In this document: positions 1 through 7,535 of the stretch, one piece after another
Numbering within the stretch: position 1 is the stretch's first letter
How the letters are laid out: each line of letters begins with the position of its first letter
NCBI GenBank assembly: GCA_002381615.1
Contig: DFWY01000169.1
Span: 3,106-52,864, forward strand
DNA from: Polaromonas sp. UBA4122
GTDB taxonomy: Bacteria; Pseudomonadota; Gammaproteobacteria; Burkholderiales; Burkholderiaceae_C
DNA length: 49,759 nucleotides
Direction: 5' to 3'
Made by a program: the position numbers and the translations under genes
Notes under the pieces: generated by a model
What the model saw: the letters and a program-made list of their open reading frames with translations, nothing else
Databases searched by the model: none
What the model was told of the DNA's origin: nothing

Positions 1-172
1 AACATTATTTACGGATAAGTTCTAAGACTCGACAGTAATTGACTGTTTTGAGGCGCGTGGTTTATCCCGAATGCCGTCCTCCAAGGTAGGGGGCACTTCA
101 GCCGGCACTCCCTGTATGGGCCGATGGCGCTCCCCAAGGTTTTGGCCTTGGACGCGGAAATAAATGGCCGGC

Positions 173-195
173 AAAAAAAGCCACCCAAGGTGGCT
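173..195 (-). terminator. Intrinsic terminator of metK
   Basis: Read on the minus strand, a perfect 7-bp stem (AGCCACC/GGTGGCT) with a 3-base loop is followed by a run of seven T. It lies about 60 bases past the metK stop and fits a Rho-independent terminator. I recognise no gene in bases 1-172. Confidence 0.85.
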
Positions 196-252
196 TTGCG
201 TGAGACGAGCGGTTTTTCCCAAGACGGCCGAACCGCCGCGCGCTTGCGTGGC

Positions 253-1434
253 TTACAGCCCCGCCGCTGCACGCAGCGCTGCCGCCCGATCCGTGCGCTC
301 CCAGGTGAACTCGGGCTCGTCGCGGCCGAAGTGGCCGTAAGCGGCGGTTTTTTCGTAGATGGGGCGCAGCAGGTCGAGCATCTGGATGATGCCTTTTGGG
401 CGCAGGTCAAAGTGTTCGTTGACCAGTTCCGAAAGTTTCTCGTCAGAGATCACGCCGGTGCCTTCGGTGTACACCGTCACGTTCATGGGCTTGGCCACGC
501 CGATGGCATAGGCCACCTGGATCTGGCACTGCTTGGCCAGGCCCGCAGCCACGATGTTCTTGGCCACGTAGCGCGCGGCGTAAGCAGCCGATCGGTCTAC
601 CTTGCTGGGGTCTTTGCCGCTGAAGGCGCCGCCGCCGTGCGGGCAGGCGCCGCCGTAGGTGTCCACAATGATCTTGCGGCCAGTCAAGCCGCAATCGCCC
701 TGCGGGCCACCCACCACAAAGCGGCCGGTCGGGTTGATCAGGTATTTGGTGCCCTTGAGCCATTCCTTGGGCAGCACGGGCTTGATGATCTCTTCGATGA
801 TGGCCTCAACGAACGAAGCCTTCATCTTGTGCGGGGTTTCGCTCTGGTCGGGGCTGTGCTGGCTGGACAGCACCACGGTGTCGATGCTGTGGGGCTTGCC
901 GTCAACATAGCGCATGGTGATCTGACTCTTGGCGTCAGGGCGCAGGAAAGGCAGGCGGCCGTCCTTGCGCAACTGGGCCTGGCGCTCGACCAGGCGGTGC
1001 GCATAGTAAATCGGCGCGGGCATCAGCTCGGGCGTCTCGTCGCAGGCGTAGCCGAACATCAGGCCCTGGTCGCCAGCACCGGTGTTCAGGTGGTCGTCGC
1101 TGGCATGGTCCACGCCCTGCGCGATGTCGTTGCTTTGCTTGTCATAGGCCACCAGCACGGCGCAACCCTTGTAGTCGATACCGTACTCGGTGTTGTCGTA
1201 GCCGATGCGTTTGAGGGTGTTGCGCGCGACCTGGATGTAGTCGACATGCGCGTTGGTGGTGATCTCGCCAGCCAGCACCACCAGGCCGGTGTTGGTCAGG
1301 GTTTCAGCGGCGACGCGCGAGCGCGGGTCCTGCTTGAAGAGCGCGTCGAGGATTGCGTCGGAAATCTGGTCAGCCACCTTGTCGGGATGGCCTTCGGAGA
1401 CGGATTCGGATGTAAAGAGAAAATCGTTCGCCAT
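253..1434 (-). CDS. metK: S-adenosylmethionine synthase
   Basis: MetK makes S-adenosylmethionine from methionine and ATP in the cytoplasm. The 393-residue length is normal for the family. The N-terminus carries the family signature [19 protein letters not shown], followed by [11 protein letters not shown], the ATP-binding [15 protein letters not shown], and the glycine-rich loop [16 protein letters not shown]. The start is the ATG of MANDFLF, preceded by GGAG 9 bases upstream; an ATG three codons earlier is less likely. The gene stands alone, diverges from the acyltransferase pair, and ends in a strong terminator. A SAM-II-like riboswitch candidate lies in its 5' leader, which would give feedback control by its own product. 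Confidence 0.97.
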   Translation of the reverse strand: MANDFLFTSESVSEGHPDKVADQISDAILDALFKQDPRSRVAAETLTNTGLVVLAGEITTNAHVDYIQVARNTLKRIGYDNTEYGIDYKGCAVLVAYDKQSNDIAQGVDHASDDHLNTGAGDQGLMFGYACDETPELMPAPIYYAHRLVERQAQLRKDGRLPFLRPDAKSQITMRYVDGKPHSIDTVVLSSQHSPDQSETPHKMKASFVEAIIEEIIKPVLPKEWLKGTKYLINPTGRFVVGGPQGDCGLTGRKIIVDTYGGACPHGGGAFSGKDPSKVDRSAAYAARYVAKNIVAAGLAKQCQIQVAYAIGVAKPMNVTVYTEGTGVISDEKLSELVNEHFDLRPKGIIQMLDLLRPIYEKTAAYGHFGRDEPEFTWERTDRAAALRAAAGL

Positions 1435-1461
1435 TGCGTACACTCCATTAGGTTAGTCGGC

Positions 1462-1492
1462 GCGTTGCCGGCTGGGGTGCCTCGGCGAACGC
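1462..1492 (-). promoter_or_regulatory. Leader hairpin between aptamer and metK start
   Basis: On the minus strand GCGTT-C-GCCG pairs with CGGC-AACGC around a 12-base loop: nine pairs with one bulged C. It begins at the last two bases of the aptamer's GCTAAAG box, so the two folds could compete. No T-run follows, so it is not an intrinsic terminator. It could be an expression platform, but that is inference. Confidence 0.4.
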
Positions 1493-1545
1493 TTTAGCAG
1501 TTTGGTTTAATGTCGCCCTGCAAGTTGTTCAGTAACTCGGCGACA
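1490..1545 (-). promoter_or_regulatory. SAM-II-like riboswitch candidate in the metK leader
   Basis: Read on the minus strand, a 7-bp P1 stem (TGTCGCC at 1545-1539 with GGCGACA at 1517-1511) encloses a 21-base loop ending in CTTGCAG. After P1 comes TTAAAC and then GCTAAAG. This order (loop ending UUGCA, P1, UUAAAC, short spacer, GCUAAAG) matches what I recall of the SAM-II (SAM-alpha) consensus, a pseudoknot that binds S-adenosylmethionine. The loop-to-3' pseudoknot pairing I can draw is imperfect, with two central mismatches. Position directly before metK fits the ligand. SAM-II is best known from alpha-proteobacteria. Confidence 0.55.
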
Positions 1546-1551
1546 GCTGAA

Positions 1552-1557
1552 ATTATA
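1552..1557 (-). promoter_or_regulatory. Probable -10 box of the metK promoter
   Basis: A perfect TATAAT on the minus strand places the likely transcription start near 1545, exactly at the first base of the riboswitch P1 stem. I see no good -35 hexamer at 16-18 bases, so the promoter may depend on an activator or on other contacts. Confidence 0.45.
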
Positions 1558-1650
1558 AGACGCCTTGTAAGCCACCATGGTTTTGACTGGATTTGCCTTT
1601 CAACGTCGCTTACCTTTCCCTGTTTCCCTTAAAGCTCTTAACGCCCTTAC

Positions 1651-2511
1651 ATGCTCTGGTTATTCCGTTTCTTCTCCGTCTGGCCGCTGGCTGCCTTGCA
1701 CGCACTGGGCGGCATGCTGGGCTGGCTGGTCTGGGCCATGAGCCCGCGCTACCGTGCGCAGTTTCGGGCGAACGTGGCGCAGGCGGGCCTGTCGTTTGAG
1801 GCCGCCCGGCCGGCGATTGCCGAGGCCGGGCGTTTTGTCGCCGAGCTGCCCAAGCTGTGGATGCGCCCCCCTTCGCAGTCTTGCCTGGCGAACGTCCAAG
1901 TCGAGGGCCAGTCCCATGTGGAGCAGGCTTTTGCGCAGGGCCGGGGCGTGATTTTCTTTGGACCGCACTGCGGCAGTTTTGAGCTGGGGCCGCAGGCGCT
2001 GGCCGAGCTTTACGGACCCCTTCACGGCCCCATCACCGCCATCTACCGGCCGGCCCGCAAGGCCTGGCTGGCCCAGCTGGAGCGAATGGCCCGCGACCGC
2101 CCGAATCTCACCGTGGTACCCGCCAGCCTCAGTGGCATCCGCCTGATGCACAAAGCCCTGAAGGCCAATCGGGCTGTGGCCCTGTTGACGGACCAGGTGC
2201 CACCGGAGGGCCTGGGGATCTGGGCGCCTTTTTTTGGCCGACCCGCCTACACCATGACACTGGCGGCCCGGCTGGCATTGCAAAGCGGAGCGGTCTTGCT
2301 GCCCGTGAGTTGTGAGCGCCTGCCCCGCGGGCGGGGTTATGTGCTGAAAATCTGGCCGGCGGTGGCGGGCCTGGAAGCCCACGGCAAATCCGATATGCGG
2401 CACGCCGTGACGCTGATCAACCAGGCGATTGAGGCCATCGTGCTGAGCCAGTCGGGTCAATATTTGTGGGGCTATGCGCGCTACAAGACACCACGCAAGG
2501 AAGTCCTTTGA
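1651..2511 (+). CDS. Lipid A biosynthesis acyltransferase (LpxL/HtrB family)
   Basis: Inner-membrane acyltransferase expected to add a secondary acyl chain to the lipid A precursor. The protein has 286 residues. A hydrophobic N-terminal anchor (about residues 1-30) is followed by the catalytic HX4E motif HCGSFE (H106, E111). Downstream come the family blocks TDQVPPEGLGIWAPFFG and ALQSGAVLLPVSCERLP. It overlaps the next acyltransferase gene (TGATG), so the two are translationally coupled. Which acyl chain or position it serves cannot be read from the sequence. The ribosome-binding site is weak. Confidence 0.9.
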   Translation: MLWLFRFFSVWPLAALHALGGMLGWLVWAMSPRYRAQFRANVAQAGLSFEAARPAIAEAGRFVAELPKLWMRPPSQSCLANVQVEGQSHVEQAFAQGRGVIFFGPHCGSFELGPQALAELYGPLHGPITAIYRPARKAWLAQLERMARDRPNLTVVPASLSGIRLMHKALKANRAVALLTDQVPPEGLGIWAPFFGRPAYTMTLAARLALQSGAVLLPVSCERLPRGRGYVLKIWPAVAGLEAHGKSDMRHAVTLINQAIEAIVLSQSGQYLWGYARYKTPRKEVL

Positions 2512-3410
2512 TGCCCCGTCAGCTGACCCGATGTTTCAGTTATGTCACGACCCGGGCGAGTATCGCATTCATGCAGGGGCTGGCCCTCTTGCCGCTGTCC
2601 TGGATCCGGGCCTTGGGCGCAGGGCTGGGCTGGGTCTTGTATGCCTTGGTCGGGTCACGCCGGCGGGTGGTGCAAACCAATTTTTCCTTGTGTTTCCCGG
2701 AACGCTCCGAGGCCGAGCGGCGCAAGCTCACGCAACAGACCTTTGTCTATTTCGCGCAAGCCTGGCTGGACCGGGCCTGGTTGTGGCATGCGCCCAAGCG
2801 CTGGGTGCAGCGGCGGGTGCAGTTGACCGGCGCCGTGAGCGAAGTGGCAGGCACTGACCCGACGGTGATTTTCCTGCCGCATTTTGTCGGCCTGGATGCG
2901 GCGTGGGCCGGCATAGCCTTGGCTGTCCCCCGGCTGTCGACTACCATTTACACGGACCAGTCGAACAAGCTGGTAGATCAGTGGATTCTGCGGGGCCGGC
3001 AGCGCTTTGGCCACTTGCGCCTGTTTGGGCGGGTTGACGGCGTCAAACCGATTGTGGCCGCGCTACGCGAAGGGCAGCCGCTGTATTTGCTGCCGGACAT
3101 GGATTTCGGACCTGAAGATTCCGTGTTCGTTCCGTTCTACGGCATTCCGACGGCGACCGTGCCGTCGCTGTCCCGCTTTGCCAGGCTGGGCCGCGCCAAG
3201 GTGGTGCCGCTGTTGCCACGCATCACCCCGGCGGGCTACGAGGTGCAGGTGCTGCCTGCTTGGGACGATTTTCCAAGCGACGATGCGGTGCTTGACACCG
3301 CCCGCATGAACGCCCGCCTGCAGGATTACATAGCCACCATGCCGGCGCAGTACTACTGGGTCCACAAGCGCTTCAAGACCAGGCCCGAGGGCGAGCCCTC
3401 GCTGTATTGA
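2511..3410 (+). CDS. Second LpxL-type lipid A acyltransferase
   Basis: A 299-residue paralogue of the preceding gene, and presumably the enzyme for the other secondary acyl chain of lipid A. It has an N-terminal hydrophobic segment (SIAFMQGLALLPLSWIRALG) and the catalytic HX4D motif HFVGLD (H124, D129). The later family block reads LYLLPDMDFGPEDSVFVPFY. The start ATG overlaps the TGA of the upstream gene; an in-frame start 45 bases earlier would lie inside that gene and is less likely. The two genes differ clearly in sequence, so they are not a recent duplication. Confidence 0.88.
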   Translation: MPRQLTRCFSYVTTRASIAFMQGLALLPLSWIRALGAGLGWVLYALVGSRRRVVQTNFSLCFPERSEAERRKLTQQTFVYFAQAWLDRAWLWHAPKRWVQRRVQLTGAVSEVAGTDPTVIFLPHFVGLDAAWAGIALAVPRLSTTIYTDQSNKLVDQWILRGRQRFGHLRLFGRVDGVKPIVAALREGQPLYLLPDMDFGPEDSVFVPFYGIPTATVPSLSRFARLGRAKVVPLLPRITPAGYEVQVLPAWDDFPSDDAVLDTARMNARLQDYIATMPAQYYWVHKRFKTRPEGEPSLY

Positions 3411-3454
3411 GCCGTGCTGGTGTTGGGGTATTATCCCGGTTTCTTAAGGTTTTT

Positions 3455-3506
3455 TGGCTTGTAGCCCTTGCAGGACGGGCGTAGTTAGCTATTTTATTGA
3501 TAGCAA
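3455..3506 (-). repeat. Double-hairpin intergenic repeat, copy A
   Basis: On the minus strand it reads TTGCTATC..., then ATAGCT, then GCCCGT, then GGGCTACAAGCC. These are the shared blocks of a repeat family found eight times in this window: an AT-rich GCTAT/ATAGC stem followed by a GCCC/GGGC stem. It lies between the acyltransferase gene and the hydrolase relic. Confidence 0.65.
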
Positions 3507-3527
3507 TTCGGCGCTGCGCTGCCCCGC

Positions 3528-3893
3528 TCAGCGCAGGAATTGCTGCAGATAGCTGGCCACCAGCTCGGGCTGTTCATGCACGATCCAGTGCGTCGCGCCT
3601 CCCACCCGGCGTAGCATCATTTGCGGCACAAAATCGTCCAGCCCATCCAGCAGGGCTGGGGGCAGGACGGTGTCGTCAGTGGCCCAGATCACCAGCGTCG
3701 GAAGGTGGACTTCCAGCATCTCCCGTGGAATCGTCACAGCGGCTGCAGCGGGGTCATTGTGCGGCGGGCCGGGCCGGGGTGGCCGCAAGGGGGAAGCTCG
3801 GTAGTCATTGCCGAGCCCCCTCAAGCCCTTGGCCCAAACCGCCCGGTATTGCGCCCTGACCGCTTCGGTCAGCCACGGGTGCGGCCGCGGGCT
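3528..3893 (-). pseudogene. N-terminally truncated alpha/beta-hydrolase
   Basis: Only about 120 C-terminal residues of an alpha/beta-hydrolase-fold enzyme remain. The visible blocks are PHPWLTEAVRAQYRAVWAKG, then LPTLVIWATDDTVLPPALLD, the strand with the acid residue of the triad, then GGATHWIVHEQPELV with the catalytic histidine. The nucleophile elbow (GxSxG) and the whole N-terminal half are missing. The reading frame is closed upstream by a stop at 3894-3896, which coincides with the engB stop codon, so the 5' part was lost by a deletion or rearrangement at the engB end. No start codon with a plausible ribosome-binding site is seen. A short expressed protein cannot be excluded. Confidence 0.7.
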
Positions 3894-4628
3894 TCAGGAT
3901 TCGGTGACGGGCACGACTTTGGGTGGTTTAAGCGGTTTTTCCGGCGGATGCGCCCAGTCCCACAAATGCTGGGCCACCTCTTCAACGCCCTGCCGCTTCA
4001 GCGCGGAAAAGAGTTTGACGTCTCCGCCGCCTGCCTGCAGTCGCACAATGGACAGCGCCTTGGCGGCTTCGGTCTTGTTGAGTTTGTCCGACTTGGTCAG
4101 CAACACCAGGAACTTGAGCCCTTCGACCACCCGGGGCCGGATCACGTCGAGCAGAATTTCATCGAGTTCCGTCAGCCCCAGGCGCGGGTCGCACAGCAGC
4201 ACCACGGCCTTGAGATTGTCGCGGGTCTGCAGATAGTTGCCCATCACCTGTTGCCAGCGGTATTTGGCTTCCTTGGGCACGGCCGCATAGCCGTAGCCCG
4301 GCAAGTCGGCCAGCACCGCGTCGACCACGCCCTGTTTGCCTAGGCTGAACAGGTTGATGCTTTGCGTGCGGCCCGGCGTTTTCGAGGCAAAGGCCAGCCG
4401 GTGTTGCTGCGTCAGGGTGTTGATGCAGGTGGATTTGCCGGCGTTGGAGCGGCCCACGAAAGCGATTTCGGGTACCTCCAGCCGGGGCAGGTGTTGCAGT
4501 TCGGGGGCAGTGGTCAGGAATTTGGCTGTGTGCAGCCAGCCCATGGCGATCTTGGGATTGGGTGGGGCCAATGCCCCAGCGGCTTGCGGGCTGGAAGCGG
4601 GTGAGGGTGGGGAGGTGGATGAGGTCAT
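3894..4628 (-). CDS. engB: Ribosome biogenesis GTP-binding protein EngB (YihA/YsxC)
   Basis: Essential GTPase of the TrmE-Era-EngA-EngB family, needed for assembly of the 50S ribosomal subunit. All G motifs are visible: G1 GRSNAGKS (residues 59-66), G3 DLPGYG, G4 TKSD and the G5 region SALKR. The 244-residue protein carries a Pro/Ser/Ala-rich N-terminal stretch of about 28 residues before the conserved core; a start at Met29 is possible. It is transcribed divergently from the cytochrome c4 gene. The hydrolase relic abuts its 3' end. Confidence 0.95.
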   Translation of the reverse strand: MTSSTSPPSPASSPQAAGALAPPNPKIAMGWLHTAKFLTTAPELQHLPRLEVPEIAFVGRSNAGKSTCINTLTQQHRLAFASKTPGRTQSINLFSLGKQGVVDAVLADLPGYGYAAVPKEAKYRWQQVMGNYLQTRDNLKAVVLLCDPRLGLTELDEILLDVIRPRVVEGLKFLVLLTKSDKLNKTEAAKALSIVRLQAGGGDVKLFSALKRQGVEEVAQHLWDWAHPPEKPLKPPKVVPVTES

Positions 4629-4829
4629 GGTCGGGCGGTCTCTGGAGGGCTTGTGGCGTGCGCTTGTATGCGGTAGCGCGTCGGAAGATGGCGAAAGGGC
4701 GTCGGCCAGCGGGGTTGTGGCCGGTGCCAGGCTACCGCGGCAAGACTTGAATAATACGAGCTGCCATCAAGCCATTGTAAAATCAGAAAATTATAAGTTT
4801 TGCGCGCCAACCCAATTAAAACACCCGAT

Positions 4830-5504
4830 ATGAAGCTGTTCGTTACCTCCCTACTGGCCGCCTTGTTGGTCGTGCCTGCTGTGTCGTCATTGGCTGCCGG
4901 CGAAACTGCGCCTGTGCATGGCACGGCTGCAGCCCCTGCTGGCGCTGCACCCGCCCAGGTCGCGAAGCCTGATCTGGTCAAGGGTGAGGCCAGCTTTGTG
5001 GCGGTGTGCGTCAACTGCCACGGCGCTGGCGGTAACTCCGCAACACCCGCCTATCCCAAGCTGGCGCAACAGCACCCTGAATATCTGGTCAAGCAATTGC
5101 AGGAGTTCAAGGCCGGCAAGCGCCAAAACGTCATCATGCTGGGCTTAGCTTCGACGCTTTCTGAAGAGGACATGAGAAATGTCGCCTACTGGGTGACCTC
5201 GAACAAAGCCAAACCCGGTTTTGCCAAGGACAAGGATCTGGTGGCGCTCGGTGAGCGCATATACCGTGGCGGCCTGGCTGATCGCCAGATCCCCGCTTGC
5301 GCCGGCTGCCACAGCCCGGACGGTGCCGGCATTCCTGCGCAGTATCCGCGCCTGAGTGGGCAGCATGCTGAATACGTGGTGAGCCAACTGACTTCTTTCC
5401 GCGACGGTATCCGCAACAACAGCTTGCAGATGACCCAGGTCGCTGCCAAGCTGAACGATCGCGAAATCAAGGCAGTAGCCGACTACATCGCCGGTCTGCG
5501 TTAG
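4830..5504 (+). CDS. Di-heme cytochrome c4-type protein
   Basis: Periplasmic electron carrier with two class I cytochrome c domains. A signal peptide (MKLFVTSLLAALLVVPAVSS, cleaved near SLAAG) is followed by CVNCH (C60, C63, H64) and CAGCH (C157, C160, H161). Each domain also has the later helix containing LSEEDMRNVAYWV or LNDREIKAVADYI. The 224-residue length fits the family. Such proteins usually pass electrons to terminal oxidases. The start is the ATG before KLFVT; an earlier in-frame start would spoil the signal peptide. In related genomes resB and ccsA, which attach heme to cytochromes c, usually follow; here only a relic of ccsA does. Confidence 0.92.
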   Translation: MKLFVTSLLAALLVVPAVSSLAAGETAPVHGTAAAPAGAAPAQVAKPDLVKGEASFVAVCVNCHGAGGNSATPAYPKLAQQHPEYLVKQLQEFKAGKRQNVIMLGLASTLSEEDMRNVAYWVTSNKAKPGFAKDKDLVALGERIYRGGLADRQIPACAGCHSPDGAGIPAQYPRLSGQHAEYVVSQLTSFRDGIRNNSLQMTQVAAKLNDREIKAVADYIAGLR

Positions 5505-5529
5505 TCCTAGGCTGGTGTCGCTGGTCAGC

Positions 5530-5613
5530 GCGTTGGGTTCTTGATTGAACCAAACGCTCGCAACAAACCCTGATGGGGGCGGGTCTATTTCTAAATGGGC
5601 TGCCCTTTTTTTT
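5530..5613 (+). terminator. Possible transcription end of cytochrome c4
   Basis: A 10-bp hairpin with one mismatch (GCGTTGGGTTC with GAACCAAACGC, 5530-5557) is not followed by T. About 35 bases further a short GGG/CCC hairpin is followed directly by a run of eight or more T (5597-5613). Neither alone is convincing; together they could stop transcription. Confidence 0.35.
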
Positions 5614-5620
5614 GAGTTAA

Positions 5621-5713
5621 CGACAATCGGGCCTGGCAGTGAACAGCTTTGCCTTCATTGGCGTCAGTATGTTCCTGAGCGGTTTGCACAGCTACGGCAC
5701 GGTCGCGGAATGA
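5621..5713 (+). pseudogene. 3' relic of ccsA (cytochrome c maturation, system II)
   Basis: Thirty codons remain open before TGA. They encode a tail containing GVSMFLSGLHSYG. The CcsA/CcsB membrane proteins of cytochrome c maturation system II end in the same way, with a motif like GVNxxLSGLHSYG. In Burkholderiales the usual order, from my knowledge, is cytochrome c4, resB, ccsA, msrP, msrQ. Here the relic sits precisely where the end of ccsA would be, just before msrP. So ccsA, and most likely resB, were deleted. An in-frame stop (5618-5620) closes the frame upstream. Confidence 0.65.
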
Positions 5714-5788
5714 TGTAGCGGGTTTGGCAACAGATTCTTGTAACAATGGACACCGTCCCACGACTGCCACTACAACGAGGACAGCATC

Positions 5789-6787
5789 ATGTTGATCAAA
5801 ACCAGTCACGACGGCTTTTGCCATCCGGTCGCCAGCGAGATCACGACCCAGCGCGTTTATGAGGGGCGCCGCGACCTGATAAAACTGATGGCCACGGGTG
5901 CCGCGGGCGCGGCGCTGGCAAGCTGGGCGGGGCGTCAGGCCCTGGCGCAGACTGCGCAAAAGCCGGGCAAGCTGGCGGCGTTGCCCGGTGGAAAATCAGC
6001 AGTTGCCGGCGCGCTGACCATGGAAAAAGTCACTGATTACAAAGACGCGACGACGTACAACAACTATTACGAGTTTGGTACTGGCAAGTCCGACCCGGCC
6101 AGAAATGCCCATACGCTGCCAACCAAGCCCTGGTCAGTCGCGGTGGAAGGTCTGGTCAAGCAGCCGAAAACTTACACTCTGGAAGATCTGATCAGGCTCA
6201 GTCCGCAGGAAGAACGCATCTACCGCCTTCGCTGTGTGGAAGGCTGGTCCATGGTGATTCCCTGGGTGGGCTATTCGCTGTCTGAACTGATCAAGAAGGT
6301 CGAGCCGCTGGGCAGCGCCAAATACGTCGAGTTCGTGACCCTGGCCGATCCCAAAACCATGCCTAGTGTGGGTTCGAGTGTGCTGGATTGGCCCTATGTC
6401 GAGGGCTTGCGGCTTGACGAGGCGATGCATCCCCTGGCGCTGCTGACGTTTGGCATGTATGGCGAAGTGCTGCCCAACCAGAATGGCGCGCCTGTGCGTC
6501 TGGTTGTGCCCTGGAAATACGGTTTCAAAAGCGGCAAGAGCATCGTCAAAATCCGCTTTACCGACAAAGAGCCGCGCACCGCATGGAACAAGGCTGCCGC
6601 GCAGGAATATGGTTTCTATTCCAACGTCAATCCCACGGTGGACCACCCGCGCTGGAGCCAGGCAAGCGAGCGGCGTATTGGTGAGGATGGGCTGTTTGCC
6701 AAAAAGCGCAAAACCCTGATGTTCAACGGCTACGAGTCGCAGGTTGCTCAGCTGTATGCCGGTATGGATCTCAAGAAGTTATTCTGA
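5789..6787 (+). CDS. msrP: Protein-methionine-sulfoxide reductase catalytic subunit MsrP (YedY)
   Basis: Periplasmic molybdopterin enzyme that repairs oxidised methionine in envelope proteins. The 332-residue precursor has a twin-arginine signal (GRRDLIKLM, then a hydrophobic stretch and ALAQ), as expected for export of a folded molybdoenzyme. The conserved cysteine that binds molybdenum lies in [14 protein letters not shown] (C149). Further family blocks include [14 protein letters not shown]. It is followed after about 57 bases by msrQ, its membrane partner. The ccsA relic lies directly upstream. Confidence 0.95.
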   Translation: MLIKTSHDGFCHPVASEITTQRVYEGRRDLIKLMATGAAGAALASWAGRQALAQTAQKPGKLAALPGGKSAVAGALTMEKVTDYKDATTYNNYYEFGTGKSDPARNAHTLPTKPWSVAVEGLVKQPKTYTLEDLIRLSPQEERIYRLRCVEGWSMVIPWVGYSLSELIKKVEPLGSAKYVEFVTLADPKTMPSVGSSVLDWPYVEGLRLDEAMHPLALLTFGMYGEVLPNQNGAPVRLVVPWKYGFKSGKSIVKIRFTDKEPRTAWNKAAAQEYGFYSNVNPTVDHPRWSQASERRIGEDGLFAKKRKTLMFNGYESQVAQLYAGMDLKKLF

Positions 6788-6844
6788 ACGTCGCTTACCG
6801 CGTCGGTGCGCGATTTTTGAGTGCTGCACAAGCCGCGTTGCGCC

Positions 6845-7483
6845 ATGAACAAACTGCTTCTTCATCCGTTCGCCAAGCCCGTCGTTTTTATCGCGTGCTT
6901 GCTGCCCTTTGCCTGGCTGTTTTACAGCGCGGTGACCAACCAGTTGGGGGCCAATCCGGCGGAGGCGCTGATTCGCTCCATGGGCGACTGGACGCTGCGC
7001 TTTATCTGCATCGTGCTGGCGGTCACGCCCCTGAGGGTCATCAGCGGCACGCCTGCGCTGGCGCGCTTTCGCCGCATGCTGGGTCTTTTTGCCTACTTTT
7101 ATGTCGTCATCCACCTGCTGAGCTACAGCTGGTTTGACATGGGTTTCGACGTTCCCGCTATTGCCAAAGACATCGCCAAGCGGCCCTTCATCCTGGTGGG
7201 GTTTTCGGCGTTTGTGCTGCTCACGCCCCTGGCCGCCACATCGTTCAATGCCGCCATCAAGGCCATGGGTGCCAAACGCTGGCAATGGCTGCACAAGCTG
7301 GTCTATTTGATTGCCGCTTTGGGCTTGCTGCACTTCTTCTGGATGCGCGCCGGCAAAAACAACTTCACTGAAGTGTTTGTGTATGCCGCGATCATTGCGC
7401 TGCTGCTGGGCTGGCGTGTGCCGCAGTTCTTAAGGAAAAAGAGGCTGCAGCCCATATACAGCGGGAATACAAAGCTATCGTAA
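6845..7483 (+). CDS. msrQ: Heme-binding membrane subunit MsrQ (YedZ)
   Basis: Membrane cytochrome b-like protein that supplies electrons from the respiratory chain to MsrP. Of 212 residues, most form six membrane segments of the ferric-reductase-like type. Histidine-bearing segments include the one at YFYVVIHLLSYSW and that at WQWLHKLVYLIAALGLLHFF, both likely heme ligand sites. The start is the ATG of MNKLLLHP; an upstream in-frame start gives an unlikely extension. The last 13 or so codons are supplied by a copy of the intergenic repeat family (copy B), so the native C-terminus was probably replaced. Confidence 0.93.
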   Translation: MNKLLLHPFAKPVVFIACLLPFAWLFYSAVTNQLGANPAEALIRSMGDWTLRFICIVLAVTPLRVISGTPALARFRRMLGLFAYFYVVIHLLSYSWFDMGFDVPAIAKDIAKRPFILVGFSAFVLLTPLAATSFNAAIKAMGAKRWQWLHKLVYLIAALGLLHFFWMRAGKNNFTEVFVYAAIIALLLGWRVPQFLRKKRLQPIYSGNTKLS

Positions 7484-7492
7484 TAATAGCAA
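7443..7492 (-). repeat. Double-hairpin repeat, copy B, inside the msrQ 3' end
   Basis: On the minus strand it reads TTGCTATTATTACGATAGCT, then a spacer with CCCGC, then GGGCTGCAGCC, matching the family blocks. It covers the final codons of msrQ and its stop codon, and lies between the convergent genes msrQ and lysA. Confidence 0.6.
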
Positions 7493-7535
7493 TTCAGTTT
7501 TCTGAAGGCGATCCCGGCGTTGTGCCCTGTTGGCT

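Noticed and set aside
124-1497. Long open frame on the plus strand opposite metK (457 codons)
   Set aside because: It is the antisense shadow of metK, a GC-rich gene; no family features.
1583-1611. TTGACT upstream of the first acyltransferase gene as its promoter
   Set aside because: The sequence 16-19 bases downstream has no resemblance to a -10 box.
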